Shown in pieces: positions 1-7,195 of a DNA stretch of 64,000 bases. Origin of the DNA: Ensifer sp. LCM 4579 (GTDB taxonomy: Bacteria > Pseudomonadota > Alphaproteobacteria > Rhizobiales > Rhizobiaceae); contig NZ_MDDV01000017.1 of NCBI RefSeq assembly GCF_001854885.1, forward strand, positions 442 to 64,441. Direction: 5' to 3'. Under the pieces are notes generated by a model. That model made no database searches. It worked only from the letters and a program-made list of their open reading frames with translations, and was not told where the DNA came from. Both the position numbers and the translations under genes were made by a program. Numbering within the stretch: position 1 is the stretch's first letter; every line of letters starts with the position of its first letter.

Positions 1-221
1 CGACGCGGCCGTTCCAGCTCGTCACCGGCCGCACCTGGATGGGCACCGCCTTTGGCGGCGCGCGCGGCCGCACCGACGTGCCGAAGATCGTCGACTGGTA
101 CATGGAGGGAAAGATCGAGATCGATCCGATGATCACCCACACGATGCCCCTCGATGACATCAACAGGGGCTTCGAACTGATGCATTCCGGGACAAGCATC
201 AGAAGCGTCGTTGTCTACTGA
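1..221 (+). CDS. Class III alcohol dehydrogenase (S-(hydroxymethyl)glutathione dehydrogenase), C-terminal fragment
   Basis: The reading frame is open from base 3 and ends in TGA at 219-221, so only the last ~72 residues are inside the window. The segment RPFQLVTGRTWMGTAFGG and the ending in which a DDINRGFELMHSG stretch precedes the C terminus are typical of the zinc-dependent class III (glutathione-dependent formaldehyde) dehydrogenases, which oxidise S-hydroxymethylglutathione to S-formylglutathione with NAD. The next gene, 78 bp downstream on the same strand, is a glutathione-dependent formaldehyde-activating enzyme, which supports a formaldehyde-detoxification pair. The zinc-binding and nucleotide-binding parts are outside the window, so the assignment rests on the C terminus and context. 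Confidence 0.85.
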   Translation, partial: TRPFQLVTGRTWMGTAFGGARGRTDVPKIVDWYMEGKIEIDPMITHTMPLDDINRGFELMHSGTSIRSVVVY

Positions 222-299
222 GCGCAACCGCCGGGCAGTCGAACAAGCCGAAGCCTCGCGGTTTTCGAGAGGGCTGAGGCACAACAGGGAGGATACGCA

Positions 300-875
300 A
301 TGGAAAGTTCAATTCGCATTCATCCGGCTGTTGACAGCGGCGTCAAACAGGGACGCTCCGACTTTCAGGGGGGTACCCTTGTCTGCGACTGCACGGACAG
401 GCCGGTCAAGGTGAGAATCGAGGGACAGATTGCCCATAACCATGCCTGCGGCTGCACCAAGTGCTGGAAGCCCGAGGGCGCCACCTTCTCCATTGTCGCC
501 GTCGTCCCGCATGACAAGGTGACCGTGCTCGAGAACGGCGACAAGCTGCAAGTGGTCGATCCGTCCGCACTGATCCAGCGGCACGCCTGCAGGGAATGCG
601 GCGTTCATATGTATGGACCGGTGGAGCGAGAGCACGCCTTTCAAGGGCTCGATTTCATTCATCCCGAGCGCTTCCAGGAGTCGGGCTGGGCTCCGCCCGG
701 CTTTGCGGCCTTCGTGTCCTCCATCATCGAGTCAGGCGTCGACCCCAGCCGCATGGACGGCATCCGGGGACGACTGAGGGAACTCGGATTGGAGCCCTAT
801 GACTGCCTGTCGCCAGCTCTGATGGATTATGTCGCCACCTGGACTGCGAAGAAGACGGGGGCGCTTCCGAGCTGA
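300..875 (+). CDS. gfa: S-(hydroxymethyl)glutathione synthase (glutathione-dependent formaldehyde-activating enzyme)
   Basis: The 191-residue protein is the full length of Gfa, the cytoplasmic zinc enzyme that promotes condensation of formaldehyde with glutathione to give S-hydroxymethylglutathione, the substrate of the dehydrogenase just upstream. Zinc ligands are visible as a CDC motif near residue 30, a CGCTKC motif near residues 51-56 and a CRECG motif near residue 97. The ATG at 300 has GGGAGGA about 7 bases upstream, which decides the start. It is probably co-transcribed with the dehydrogenase and is followed by a strong hairpin at 900-934. Confidence 0.92.
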   Translation: MESSIRIHPAVDSGVKQGRSDFQGGTLVCDCTDRPVKVRIEGQIAHNHACGCTKCWKPEGATFSIVAVVPHDKVTVLENGDKLQVVDPSALIQRHACRECGVHMYGPVEREHAFQGLDFIHPERFQESGWAPPGFAAFVSSIIESGVDPSRMDGIRGRLRELGLEPYDCLSPALMDYVATWTAKKTGALPS

Positions 876-899
876 TATCGAAAGACGCAGCCCGTGCGA

Positions 900-934
900 C
901 CCTGTCGGTGCGCTCCCCCGAGGCACCGACAGGG
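900..934 (+). terminator. Perfect 12-bp stem-loop after gfa
   Basis: Arms at 900-911 (CCCTGTCGGTGC) and 923-934 are perfect reverse complements around an 11-base loop, 25 bases after the gfa stop codon. There is no clear T tract, so it may act as a transcript-stabilising or Rho-assisted end rather than a classical intrinsic terminator. Confidence 0.5.
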
Positions 935-963
935 TGGCCGCCGAGTGCGACGCCGGCGGCGCT

Positions 964-1013
964 GAGCGCTATAGCGCCGCGCGTCTTTTCAGACCGCAGG
1001 CAAAGGTCGCTAC
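964..1013. repeat. Fragment of Rhizobiaceae mosaic palindromic repeat
   Basis: The stretch holds GCGCTATAGCGC followed by CGCGCGTCTTTTCAGAC and CAAAGGTCGCTA. It is a decayed version of the element seen better preserved at 4158-4255 and 10267-10370 (hairpin GCGCGTCT-TATC-AGACGCGC and CAAAGGTCGCTGTAG). Such short mosaic palindromes (RIME / ABC-type) are common between Sinorhizobium genes. The rest of the gap 876-1201 shows no gene. Confidence 0.6.
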
Positions 1014-1201
1014 TTTTTAATCTGCGCATTGAGCTGTCCGAAATCGGGCCCGATATTCGGGCCGATGCGCTTGCGCCGCTCAACCATGCTTTGCGTGTTC
1101 ATCATTGCTGACAAACACCCGTTGAATCGGCCGACTATGCGGAACACTTCGCGTAGAGCTTTGTTTTGTGGGCGGGCGTAAAACAGGGAGCACAGGAAAA
1201 A

Positions 1202-1594
1202 ATGATCAAACATCTCACAGCAGCTGCCGTCCTGCCCCTTCTGCTGGCGATGCCGGCATTTGCGGACTGCAGCGATGAACTCAAGAAAATCGAGCAAACC
1301 GTTGTTTCCGCGGAAACAGGCGTCAGCGGCACCGAGTCGGGCATGCCCGCCACGCAGCATCAGGAAGAAGTCCTTGCCGGGCAACAGGAGCAGCCCGTTG
1401 GAAGTGAAACAACCGGATCCACCAACACCCAGGAAGCGATCTCACCGCACCAGGAGGAGGTGTTGCGCGACGTTGACGTCGGCGAAAGGCCGGCTGAGCT
1501 TATGGCGGAAGCGCGCAAACTGGCGGAAGCCGGTGACGAGCAGGGCTGCATGGAGAAGCTCACCGAAATCAGGAGCCTGGTTGGCGTAGAGTGA
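1202..1594 (+). CDS. Small secreted hypothetical protein
   Basis: The product has 130 residues. Residues 1-20 (MIKHLTAAAVLPLLLAMPAFA) form a clear Sec signal peptide with an AFA cleavage site, so it should be periplasmic. The mature part begins DCSDELKKIEQ, is rich in Glu, Gln, Ser and Thr, contains the repeated motif HQEEVL twice (about residues 54 and 89), and ends with an amphipathic segment bearing one Cys (EQGCMEKL). One early and one late cysteine could form a disulphide. The ATG at 1202 follows an A/G-rich GGGAGCACAGGAAAA stretch; an upstream GTG in frame would disrupt the signal peptide. I do not recognise a family with known function. Confidence 0.7.
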   Translation: MIKHLTAAAVLPLLLAMPAFADCSDELKKIEQTVVSAETGVSGTESGMPATQHQEEVLAGQQEQPVGSETTGSTNTQEAISPHQEEVLRDVDVGERPAELMAEARKLAEAGDEQGCMEKLTEIRSLVGVE

Positions 1595-1872
1595 CTAACT
1601 CGTCCGACTCTCTTCGGCGACGCGGGCGACCGCGCGGTGCCGGGCCCTCCCGCTGCCGCGCTGGAACTGCAGTTGACGCATCATGCTTGAGTGAGACTCG
1701 CGCGCCGAGCCTTTTGGGGAGGCGCGCCTGGACCGGGGTTCCCGTCGCATGAGCGAGACCGCTCTGCTTTCTCGCAGCTTCTACGGATCCGCAAAAGCTC
1801 CGCGTTTGACGAATTGGCGCCGCGGAAGAGCGAAAGTATGCGCCTGTCGGCGCGACGAACGCGCGGCGCGAC

Positions 1873-2697
1873 CTAATGTTGATTTCGGGAGCCGTTCCCC
1901 TTTGATAACGCGATGTCGGGGGGCTCCTGCGTCGCCTGACGATCGGGGAAGAGGTCGTTGATCTTGTAGGCGACCTCGGTCCTGTTGCTCGCATTGATCC
2001 TCTTCATGATATTGCGGATATGCACCTTGACCGTGCTTTCGCGCAGATTGAGTTCATGGGCGATCATCTTGTTCGCCTTTCCGCGGCGCAAGGCCTCCGC
2101 AACCTCGACCTGGCGATCGGTCAGTATGCCGGCATAGGGTCGTGCGGCCATGCCGCCCGGTTCGAACAGGTGACGCATCGCAAAGATGCTGCTGGCCGGG
2201 ACAAAGATGCCGCCTGCCATGGAGAGCAGGATCGCCTCGAGACAGACATCGATGCTGACAGAGGAAGGGATGTAGCCCTTCGCACCAAATTCCAGTGCCT
2301 TGACGACCTGAGTGAGTTCGTCGGTGTCGGTCAGCAGGATTACAGGTGCAGGCGCAAGTTCGGCGACGAGATTGCGGACCTCGTTTTCCACGTCGGGGTT
2401 TTCGAGCTGTCGTTCCGCGACGTTCAAAAGCACTGCGCAGGGAGGCGGGCCGTTTTGCCGATGCCTTTCCCATTCCTCCGCCGAAGCATAGGTGAGCACA
2501 TCGCGCTCCGGCTTCGCAGCGGAGATGTTCTGCGCCAGACACTCGCGCCTGAGTTCGCGGTTGTCGATGATGACGAGCGGCCGGTCCGGCGGCCGACCGC
2601 TGGCGCCGGTCTTCGAAAATGCATCTGCGGCCCGCAATCTCAGAGGGCGAACAGATGCCGGATATTCGTTTCCATCCCCTGTGCCTGATGAGTTCAT
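1873..2697 (-). CDS. LuxR-family regulator with an Asp-less (pseudo) receiver domain
   Basis: The 274-residue protein has an N-terminal receiver-like domain (about residues 38-160) and a C-terminal LuxR/NarL helix-turn-helix (about 195-255, with KANKMIAHELNLRESTVKVHIRN). It should bind DNA through the HTH. At the position of the phospho-acceptor Asp the receiver reads VLLNVAER, that is Asn92, and the conserved Lys after the GAKGYI strand is replaced by Ser, so ordinary phosphorylation is not expected. The ATG at 2697 is chosen because GAGGGCAGGA lies just upstream; an in-frame start at 2778 adds 27 unlikely residues. It is transcribed away from a close paralogue at 3366, which has the same Asp-to-Asn change. 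Target genes are unknown. Confidence 0.85.
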   Translation of the reverse strand: MNSSGTGDGNEYPASVRPLRLRAADAFSKTGASGRPPDRPLVIIDNRELRRECLAQNISAAKPERDVLTYASAEEWERHRQNGPPPCAVLLNVAERQLENPDVENEVRNLVAELAPAPVILLTDTDELTQVVKALEFGAKGYIPSSVSIDVCLEAILLSMAGGIFVPASSIFAMRHLFEPGGMAARPYAGILTDRQVEVAEALRRGKANKMIAHELNLRESTVKVHIRNIMKRINASNRTEVAYKINDLFPDRQATQEPPDIALSKGNGSRNQH

Positions 2698-3365
2698 CGT
2701 CCTGCCCTCAAGCACCTCGCTTTTGTGTTTGCTCTGTCCTGGAGCTCCGACTTGCGTACCGATTGGATCCGTAAGCAATTCAAAACCAAGATTCGAACGG
2801 TACTATGATTAATCGCGTCATAGAACGACCAAATTGGGACGTTAAGAAAGGTATAAAATATCGTTTCTATGTAATTTTGGAGTTCAACTCCATTCTCTTC
2901 TGTACCTCGGATGTATGGTCCTTGGTGGTATTTCCCTACACTCTTGACGTAGGCGATGCATGATTGCATCGCGCCCGCCGGAGTCCCGGTGTGCCCGCAT
3001 GTCGATGCTCGCGCTCAGGTGTCGTGGCGGACCGGCCGCGCCGAGGCAGCCGGATTGTGTGTTGCTGCCTTCGGTAGCCTCACCGGGCGCGTCGGGAGGA
3101 TGTGACGATACGATGTTTTCGGCCTGCAGCGATATTTGCGGAGGCCACTTCATTTTTTGGTGAAGACCTATTAGACTATCGACTGTAATTTTGCCAGTTT
3201 ACCATCGTTCTGTTGTCGATTGCTCGGATAATAACCTGGAGCCTCACTCAAAGGTGTTAATGAAAAAGAATTATCATGAGTATTCGTCGTGCAAGACGCG
3301 CCTGTTAGTCATGAATTATTGATTTCTTTTTTCGCAGTGGCGACCATTTTGACAAGAGGGACTAT
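2698..3365. promoter_or_regulatory. AT-rich divergent regulatory region between two paralogous LuxR-type genes
   Basis: This 668-base gap has no convincing gene. It is clearly more AT-rich than its surroundings, especially 2800-2960 and 3160-3360, which is unusual for this replicon and typical of regulatory DNA. It must contain the promoters of both divergent regulators; given their near-identical helix-turn-helix regions, cross- or auto-regulation is plausible. I could not define individual operators. Confidence 0.5.
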
Positions 3366-4139
3366 GTGATGGCTTCATCGGTATCGACGTTCGAGAAGGT
3401 TTCGGTATTTGCGCGGGACCCGTCGGGAGTGCAAGGCGTATCGAGAGAGGATGCAGAGGGCGGGGTTCAGGACAAGGTCGGCAAACGAGCCCTCATTGTG
3501 CTCGATAGCAGGGCTCTCGACCGCGAATGCCTCGCGAGGACACTGACCAATCACGGCCTGGGCATGGACGTGATCGCGTTCGGCTCGATCGAAGAATGGC
3601 GCGAAAAAAAGGATCGTTGCCCACCGACTGGAGCCGTCCTCCTCAATATCGGGGCGCGGAAGGTCACCGAGATAAGCACGGACATTTCCAAGCTCGCCTC
3701 GGAATTTCATCCCATTCCGGTCGTGGTGCTGTCGGACAATGACGATATCACCCAGATTTTGAAGGTGCTCGAATCCGGCGCCCGGGGCTACATCCCCACG
3801 TCGGTCGGCGTTGAGGTCTGCATTGAAGCAATCGGGCTGGCGATAGCCGGGGGGACATTTGTTCCGGCGAGCAGCATTCTTGCCGTGCGCCATCTGATCG
3901 AGACGGGGAAGCCGGAGCCGGCGCCGCTCGCTGGCATGTTCACCCTGCGCCAGGCGGAAGTCGTGCAGGCTTTGCGCAAGGGCAAGGCCAACAAGATCAT
4001 CGCCTATGAGCTCAACCTTCGGGAGAGCACGGTCAAGGTTCACATTCGTAACATCATGAAGAAGCTGAAGGCATCGAACCGGACCGAGGTGGCCTACAAG
4101 CTGAACGACCTGTTTGCCGGCGACGCCGGCTACCCGTGA
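3366..4139 (+). CDS. LuxR-family regulator with an Asp-less (pseudo) receiver domain, paralogue of the 1873-2697 gene
   Basis: The product has 257 residues from the GTG at 3366; an ATG follows at 3369, and GAGGG at 3355 serves either. Residues 40-165 are receiver-like and 185-245 are a LuxR helix-turn-helix (KANKIIAYELNLRESTVKVH). The phospho-acceptor position is Asn94 in AVLLNIGAR, and the usual Lys is Thr in GARGYIPTSV, so the domain should not work as a normal two-component receiver. Sequence similarity with the divergently transcribed neighbour runs over the whole length (LNLRESTVKVHIRNIMK is shared). No histidine kinase is adjacent. Input could be a ligand or a protein partner. Confidence 0.85.
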   Translation: MMASSVSTFEKVSVFARDPSGVQGVSREDAEGGVQDKVGKRALIVLDSRALDRECLARTLTNHGLGMDVIAFGSIEEWREKKDRCPPTGAVLLNIGARKVTEISTDISKLASEFHPIPVVVLSDNDDITQILKVLESGARGYIPTSVGVEVCIEAIGLAIAGGTFVPASSILAVRHLIETGKPEPAPLAGMFTLRQAEVVQALRKGKANKIIAYELNLRESTVKVHIRNIMKKLKASNRTEVAYKLNDLFAGDAGYP

Positions 4140-4157
4140 CCGCACGTGATCCCGCCG

Positions 4158-4255
4158 GCGCCGCGCGTCTTATCAGACGCGCGAAGGTGTAGCACTTTGA
4201 ATTGCTGCTTGCCCATGTCCTTGAATCGAGGTCGATTGAAGGAGACATGCGTCCA
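4158..4255. repeat. Mosaic palindromic intergenic repeat (RIME/ABC-type)
   Basis: Two hairpins occur in tandem. The first is GCGCGTCT (4163-4170), loop TATC, AGACGCGC (4175-4182). The second is a 24-base near-palindrome at 4219-4242 (CCTTGAATCGA / TCGATTGAAGG, one mismatch). The same two modules recur at 10267-10370, and the second alone at 5434-5457. The element lies between the ends of two convergent genes and could also act in 3' end formation. Confidence 0.75.
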
Positions 4256-4283
4256 TAGCGCGCACCGTGGCGGGACGCCTATA

Positions 4284-5264
4284 CTATGACCTCGACCCTT
4301 CTTTCCTTGCCTGTGACGGCGGATGGCCGTAGTTCTTTCGGTAGTCGCTCGAGAATCGTCCCATGTGGCGGAAGCCCCATTTCCGAGCGATCTCGGAAAT
4401 GGGGACATCGAGTTTGGCTTCCGTCAGCTCCCGGTGCACGGCCTCCATCCGCAATTGCGTCAGATAGCTTGTCGGCGATTTTCCTTTGAAGCGCCTGAAG
4501 CCCTCTTGCAGGGAACGGACGCCTATGCCCGCCGCTTCGGAGATCTGCGTCATGGTGTGTGCGCTCGATAGATTGGCATGCATGAAGTCGATGGCACGCT
4601 TCACGTGCCTCGGGGAAGGCAGCCATTCGCCCTGGCTCATTGATTGTGAAAAGCGATGCGGCAGCGTATCGACGAGCAGGCAGATGAGGGTCTTCGAAAG
4701 ATGCTCGAGGGTGTGAGGCATGTCCTCGACGATGGCATCCGGGCCCAGGCTTTGGGCCATGACCTGCGCCAGTCTGAAGAATATCAGACCGCTGCCGGCT
4801 TCGAGGTCGAATTCGGATTTGAAGTCCAAAGAGCCCTGAACGGGACGCTCCAGGACGGTGCTGATGTGACGAATGAGGTCGCTTTGATCAAAAATAATGG
4901 AAAAATGTCGACGGGCCCCGTCCAATTGAACCTGAGTTAACCTGTTGCCGTCGAGCACTGCGCCTTTACCAGGTGCGGAATGGAGGGTTCTTCTCCCGAC
5001 ATCGATAGAGGCTGACCCGTCCAGGGGAAGCAGCACCAAAAGCTTCGGGACCTCGTCTTTCTGACCGAGGCGGAAACGACCGTGAGATTGCACTCGGCTG
5101 AAGGCCGCGCAACCCGCGGCAATGAATTCGTAGCTGTATGAGAGATCCGCCTTGCGGGGCATGTGGACGTTCACCGGCCCTACGCAGCGTGCGAGAATGT
5201 CCGCGATCTCATCGGCGTCGTTGCCAATGTATGAAAGCTTCATTCCGGTTCGCTGTGCCGACAT
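4284..5264 (-). CDS. AraC-family transcriptional regulator
   Basis: The protein has 326 residues. The C-terminal ~100 residues hold the double AraC/XylS helix-turn-helix: MTQISEAAGIGVRSLQEGFRRFKGKSP, then ISEIARKWGFRHMGRFSSDYRKNYGHPPS. The N-terminal ~200 residues resemble the AraC-like ligand-binding region found in regulators of the TetD/FeaR type (segments PLDGSASIDVGRR, SIIFDQSDLIRHI). The neighbour at 5532 encodes a CapA-like protein and is divergent, so it is a candidate target. The ligand is unknown. An alternative ATG exists at 5243. Confidence 0.85.
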   Translation of the reverse strand: MSAQRTGMKLSYIGNDADEIADILARCVGPVNVHMPRKADLSYSYEFIAAGCAAFSRVQSHGRFRLGQKDEVPKLLVLLPLDGSASIDVGRRTLHSAPGKGAVLDGNRLTQVQLDGARRHFSIIFDQSDLIRHISTVLERPVQGSLDFKSEFDLEAGSGLIFFRLAQVMAQSLGPDAIVEDMPHTLEHLSKTLICLLVDTLPHRFSQSMSQGEWLPSPRHVKRAIDFMHANLSSAHTMTQISEAAGIGVRSLQEGFRRFKGKSPTSYLTQLRMEAVHRELTEAKLDVPISEIARKWGFRHMGRFSSDYRKNYGHPPSQARKEGSRS

Positions 5265-5433
5265 CGTTACGGTCTCAATATAGAAGTGATTGGCGGCGAA
5301 CTGCGTGCTCTCGGTCGGTCGCCGGTTCGGTGGTTATGGCATCGAAATCGTAGCACGTCACAGCCGAAATACCGGCTTCGACCGAGTTGTCGAATGTCGG
5401 CGAACGGAGCGAACCGCCGTTCCGGTTCTTCGC

Positions 5434-5457
5434 CCTTGAATCGAGGTCGATTCAAGG
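5434..5457. repeat. Perfect 11+2+11 palindrome, module of the mosaic repeat
   Basis: CCTTGAATCGA at 5434-5444 and its exact complement at 5447-5457 surround GG, followed by AAACATGCAGTAG. It is the best-preserved copy of the module also present at 4219-4242 and 10335-10358. It stands in the divergent gap between the araC-type gene and the capA-like gene; the remaining bases of that gap show no gene. Confidence 0.7.
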
Positions 5458-5531
5458 AAACATGCAGTAGCGATGGCTCGCTTTCCCTCTGCCAGCCGTT
5501 TGCGTAGAATGGCGCGCGGAGGTCCGTCAGC

Positions 5532-6686
5532 ATGAGCGCGACCAGACAGCGCCGACCAGCGGCGAGCCGCGAGGTGTGTGGCATCTGCCTTTTTCTGTGC
5601 GGCGACGTCATGACCGGGCGCGGGATCGACCAAGTGCTGCCTGCACCATGCGGCCCGGCCATATATGAGACTTATCTCAGCTCTGCCTTCGACTATGTTC
5701 GTCTTGCGGAGTTAGCGCATGGCCGGATATCCCGGCCGGTCGAGCCTTCCTACATCTGGGGCGTGGCGCTCGATGAATTCGAGCGCGCGCAACCGCGCTT
5801 CCGAATTATCAATCTCGAGACGGCGATCACCCACAGTATCGACTACGCTGCCAAGGGCATCAACTACCGGATGAGCCCGCAAAACGCTTCCTGTCTCGTG
5901 GCCGCCGGCATCGACTGCTGTGTGTTGGCGAACAATCACATGTTGGACTGGGGACTTGCCGGCCTCCATGAGACATTGTCGGTGTTGCACGATTTGCAGA
6001 TTGGCACGGTCGGTGCCGGGCGCGACCAGGCCGCGGCCGAAGCGGCAGCGGTGCTCGATGCCGGTGGCGATGGTCGCGTCCTCGTTTTTGCATTGACGAC
6101 GCCGACCAGCGGGACGCCTCGGGGCTGGGCAGCCGCACCGCGGAGGGCGGGGGTAAATTTTCTGCCGGACCTCGCCCCAGCGCGGGCGCATGAGGTCGCG
6201 GACCAGATCGTGGGCGTGAAACGGCCGGGCGACGTCGCGATCCTGTCGCTCCACTGGGGACCTAATTGGGGCTATGAAGTGTCCGCGGCCGAGCGGAAAT
6301 TTGCACATGCGCTCATCGATGAGGCTGACGTCTCGATCGTCTACGGACACTCTTCGCATCATCCCAGGCCGATCGAGGTCTATCGCAACCGGCTGATCCT
6401 CTACGGCTGCGGCGACTTCATCAACGACTATGAAGGAATTGCGGGCTATGCGGAGTTCAGGGGAGATCTGCGACCGATGTATTTCGTTCGCATCGATCCC
6501 GTGTCCGGCGATCTGCTGGAGCTTGAGATCGTTCCGCTCCAGGCGCGTCGGTTCCGGCTCGTCTATCCGACGCCGCAGGACATCGAGTGGCTTGTGGTGA
6601 CGCTGGAACGCGAAAGCCGGCCCTTCTCCACTAGTGTGGAGCGGCAAGACGACGGCCGGATAGGTCTCGTCTGGCCGCGCGCTTAG
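5532..6686 (+). CDS. CapA-family protein (calcineurin-like metallophosphatase fold)
   Basis: This 384-residue protein carries the CapA (poly-gamma-glutamate biosynthesis-like) signature set: GDVMTGRG near residue 25, NLETAIT near 97, CVLANNHMLDWG near 130, LHWGPNWGYE near 238 and YGHSSHHPRP near 268. These supply the Asp, Asn and His ligands of a dinuclear metal centre. Family members are found with capsule or polyglutamate synthesis, but many stand-alone copies have no proven substrate. No pgsB or pgsC homologues are adjacent, so polyglutamate synthesis cannot be inferred. No signal peptide or membrane anchor is evident. GGAGG at 5518 lies 9 bases before the ATG. Confidence 0.85.
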   Translation: MSATRQRRPAASREVCGICLFLCGDVMTGRGIDQVLPAPCGPAIYETYLSSAFDYVRLAELAHGRISRPVEPSYIWGVALDEFERAQPRFRIINLETAITHSIDYAAKGINYRMSPQNASCLVAAGIDCCVLANNHMLDWGLAGLHETLSVLHDLQIGTVGAGRDQAAAEAAAVLDAGGDGRVLVFALTTPTSGTPRGWAAAPRRAGVNFLPDLAPARAHEVADQIVGVKRPGDVAILSLHWGPNWGYEVSAAERKFAHALIDEADVSIVYGHSSHHPRPIEVYRNRLILYGCGDFINDYEGIAGYAEFRGDLRPMYFVRIDPVSGDLLELEIVPLQARRFRLVYPTPQDIEWLVVTLERESRPFSTSVERQDDGRIGLVWPRA

Positions 6687-6888
6687 CAATATAGCCCAAA
6701 ATCATGAGCCTTGCCGACTCCTAAGGGTTAGAGCGGGATGCAATGAAATCCGTATAATATCGCTGCCCGCCAAAGGGACGGTCTTGTCGCCTTTCCTCTC
6801 GTTGGTTCGATCGCACAAGGCGGGCATCGGATCGGCGACAATCGGCATGTCCTCAGACAGATGCGGCTCGTGTTCGAAAGGGCCCGTC

Positions 6889-7101
6889 ATGAAGACCTTT
6901 CTCACAGCAGTTCTTGCATGCGCGGTCACGGCAGGATGCATGGAGAGCAGTCGATATGTCAGCCTGTCAGGCTATGCCTACCAGACCGACCCGACCTGCT
7001 TACGTCGGCAGCCGCCCTGGAAATTCGATCCGCGTTGCGACGAACCGATACTGGGTTTCTCGGGATTCACGCCGCCTCCCACCTTCGGGAACGGGTTTTG
7101 A
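6889..7101 (+). CDS. Small lipoprotein, hypothetical
   Basis: The predicted 70-residue product begins MKTFLTAVLACAVTAGCMES. The basic start, hydrophobic core and VTAGC lipobox indicate lipidation at Cys17 and export. The mature part has two further Cys residues (PTCLRR, PRCDEP), which might pair, and ends in a Pro/Phe/Gly-rich tail. An in-frame upstream ATG at 6784 would add residues with no signal character, so 6889 is preferred. No family was recognised. Confidence 0.6.
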   Translation: MKTFLTAVLACAVTAGCMESSRYVSLSGYAYQTDPTCLRRQPPWKFDPRCDEPILGFSGFTPPPTFGNGF

Positions 7102-7195
7102 TCCGTCGTGCGGACGGCCCGGATCAGAGTAGTGACGTTCGAACCGCGACGCCTTGTGAAGACGATCGCGTCGCAATGCGCTATGGTACTTATTC

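Noticed and set aside
4158-4255. CRISPR-like or insertion-sequence end
   Set aside because: There are no regular direct repeats with spacers and no transposase nearby; the sequence is a dispersed palindromic intergenic repeat.
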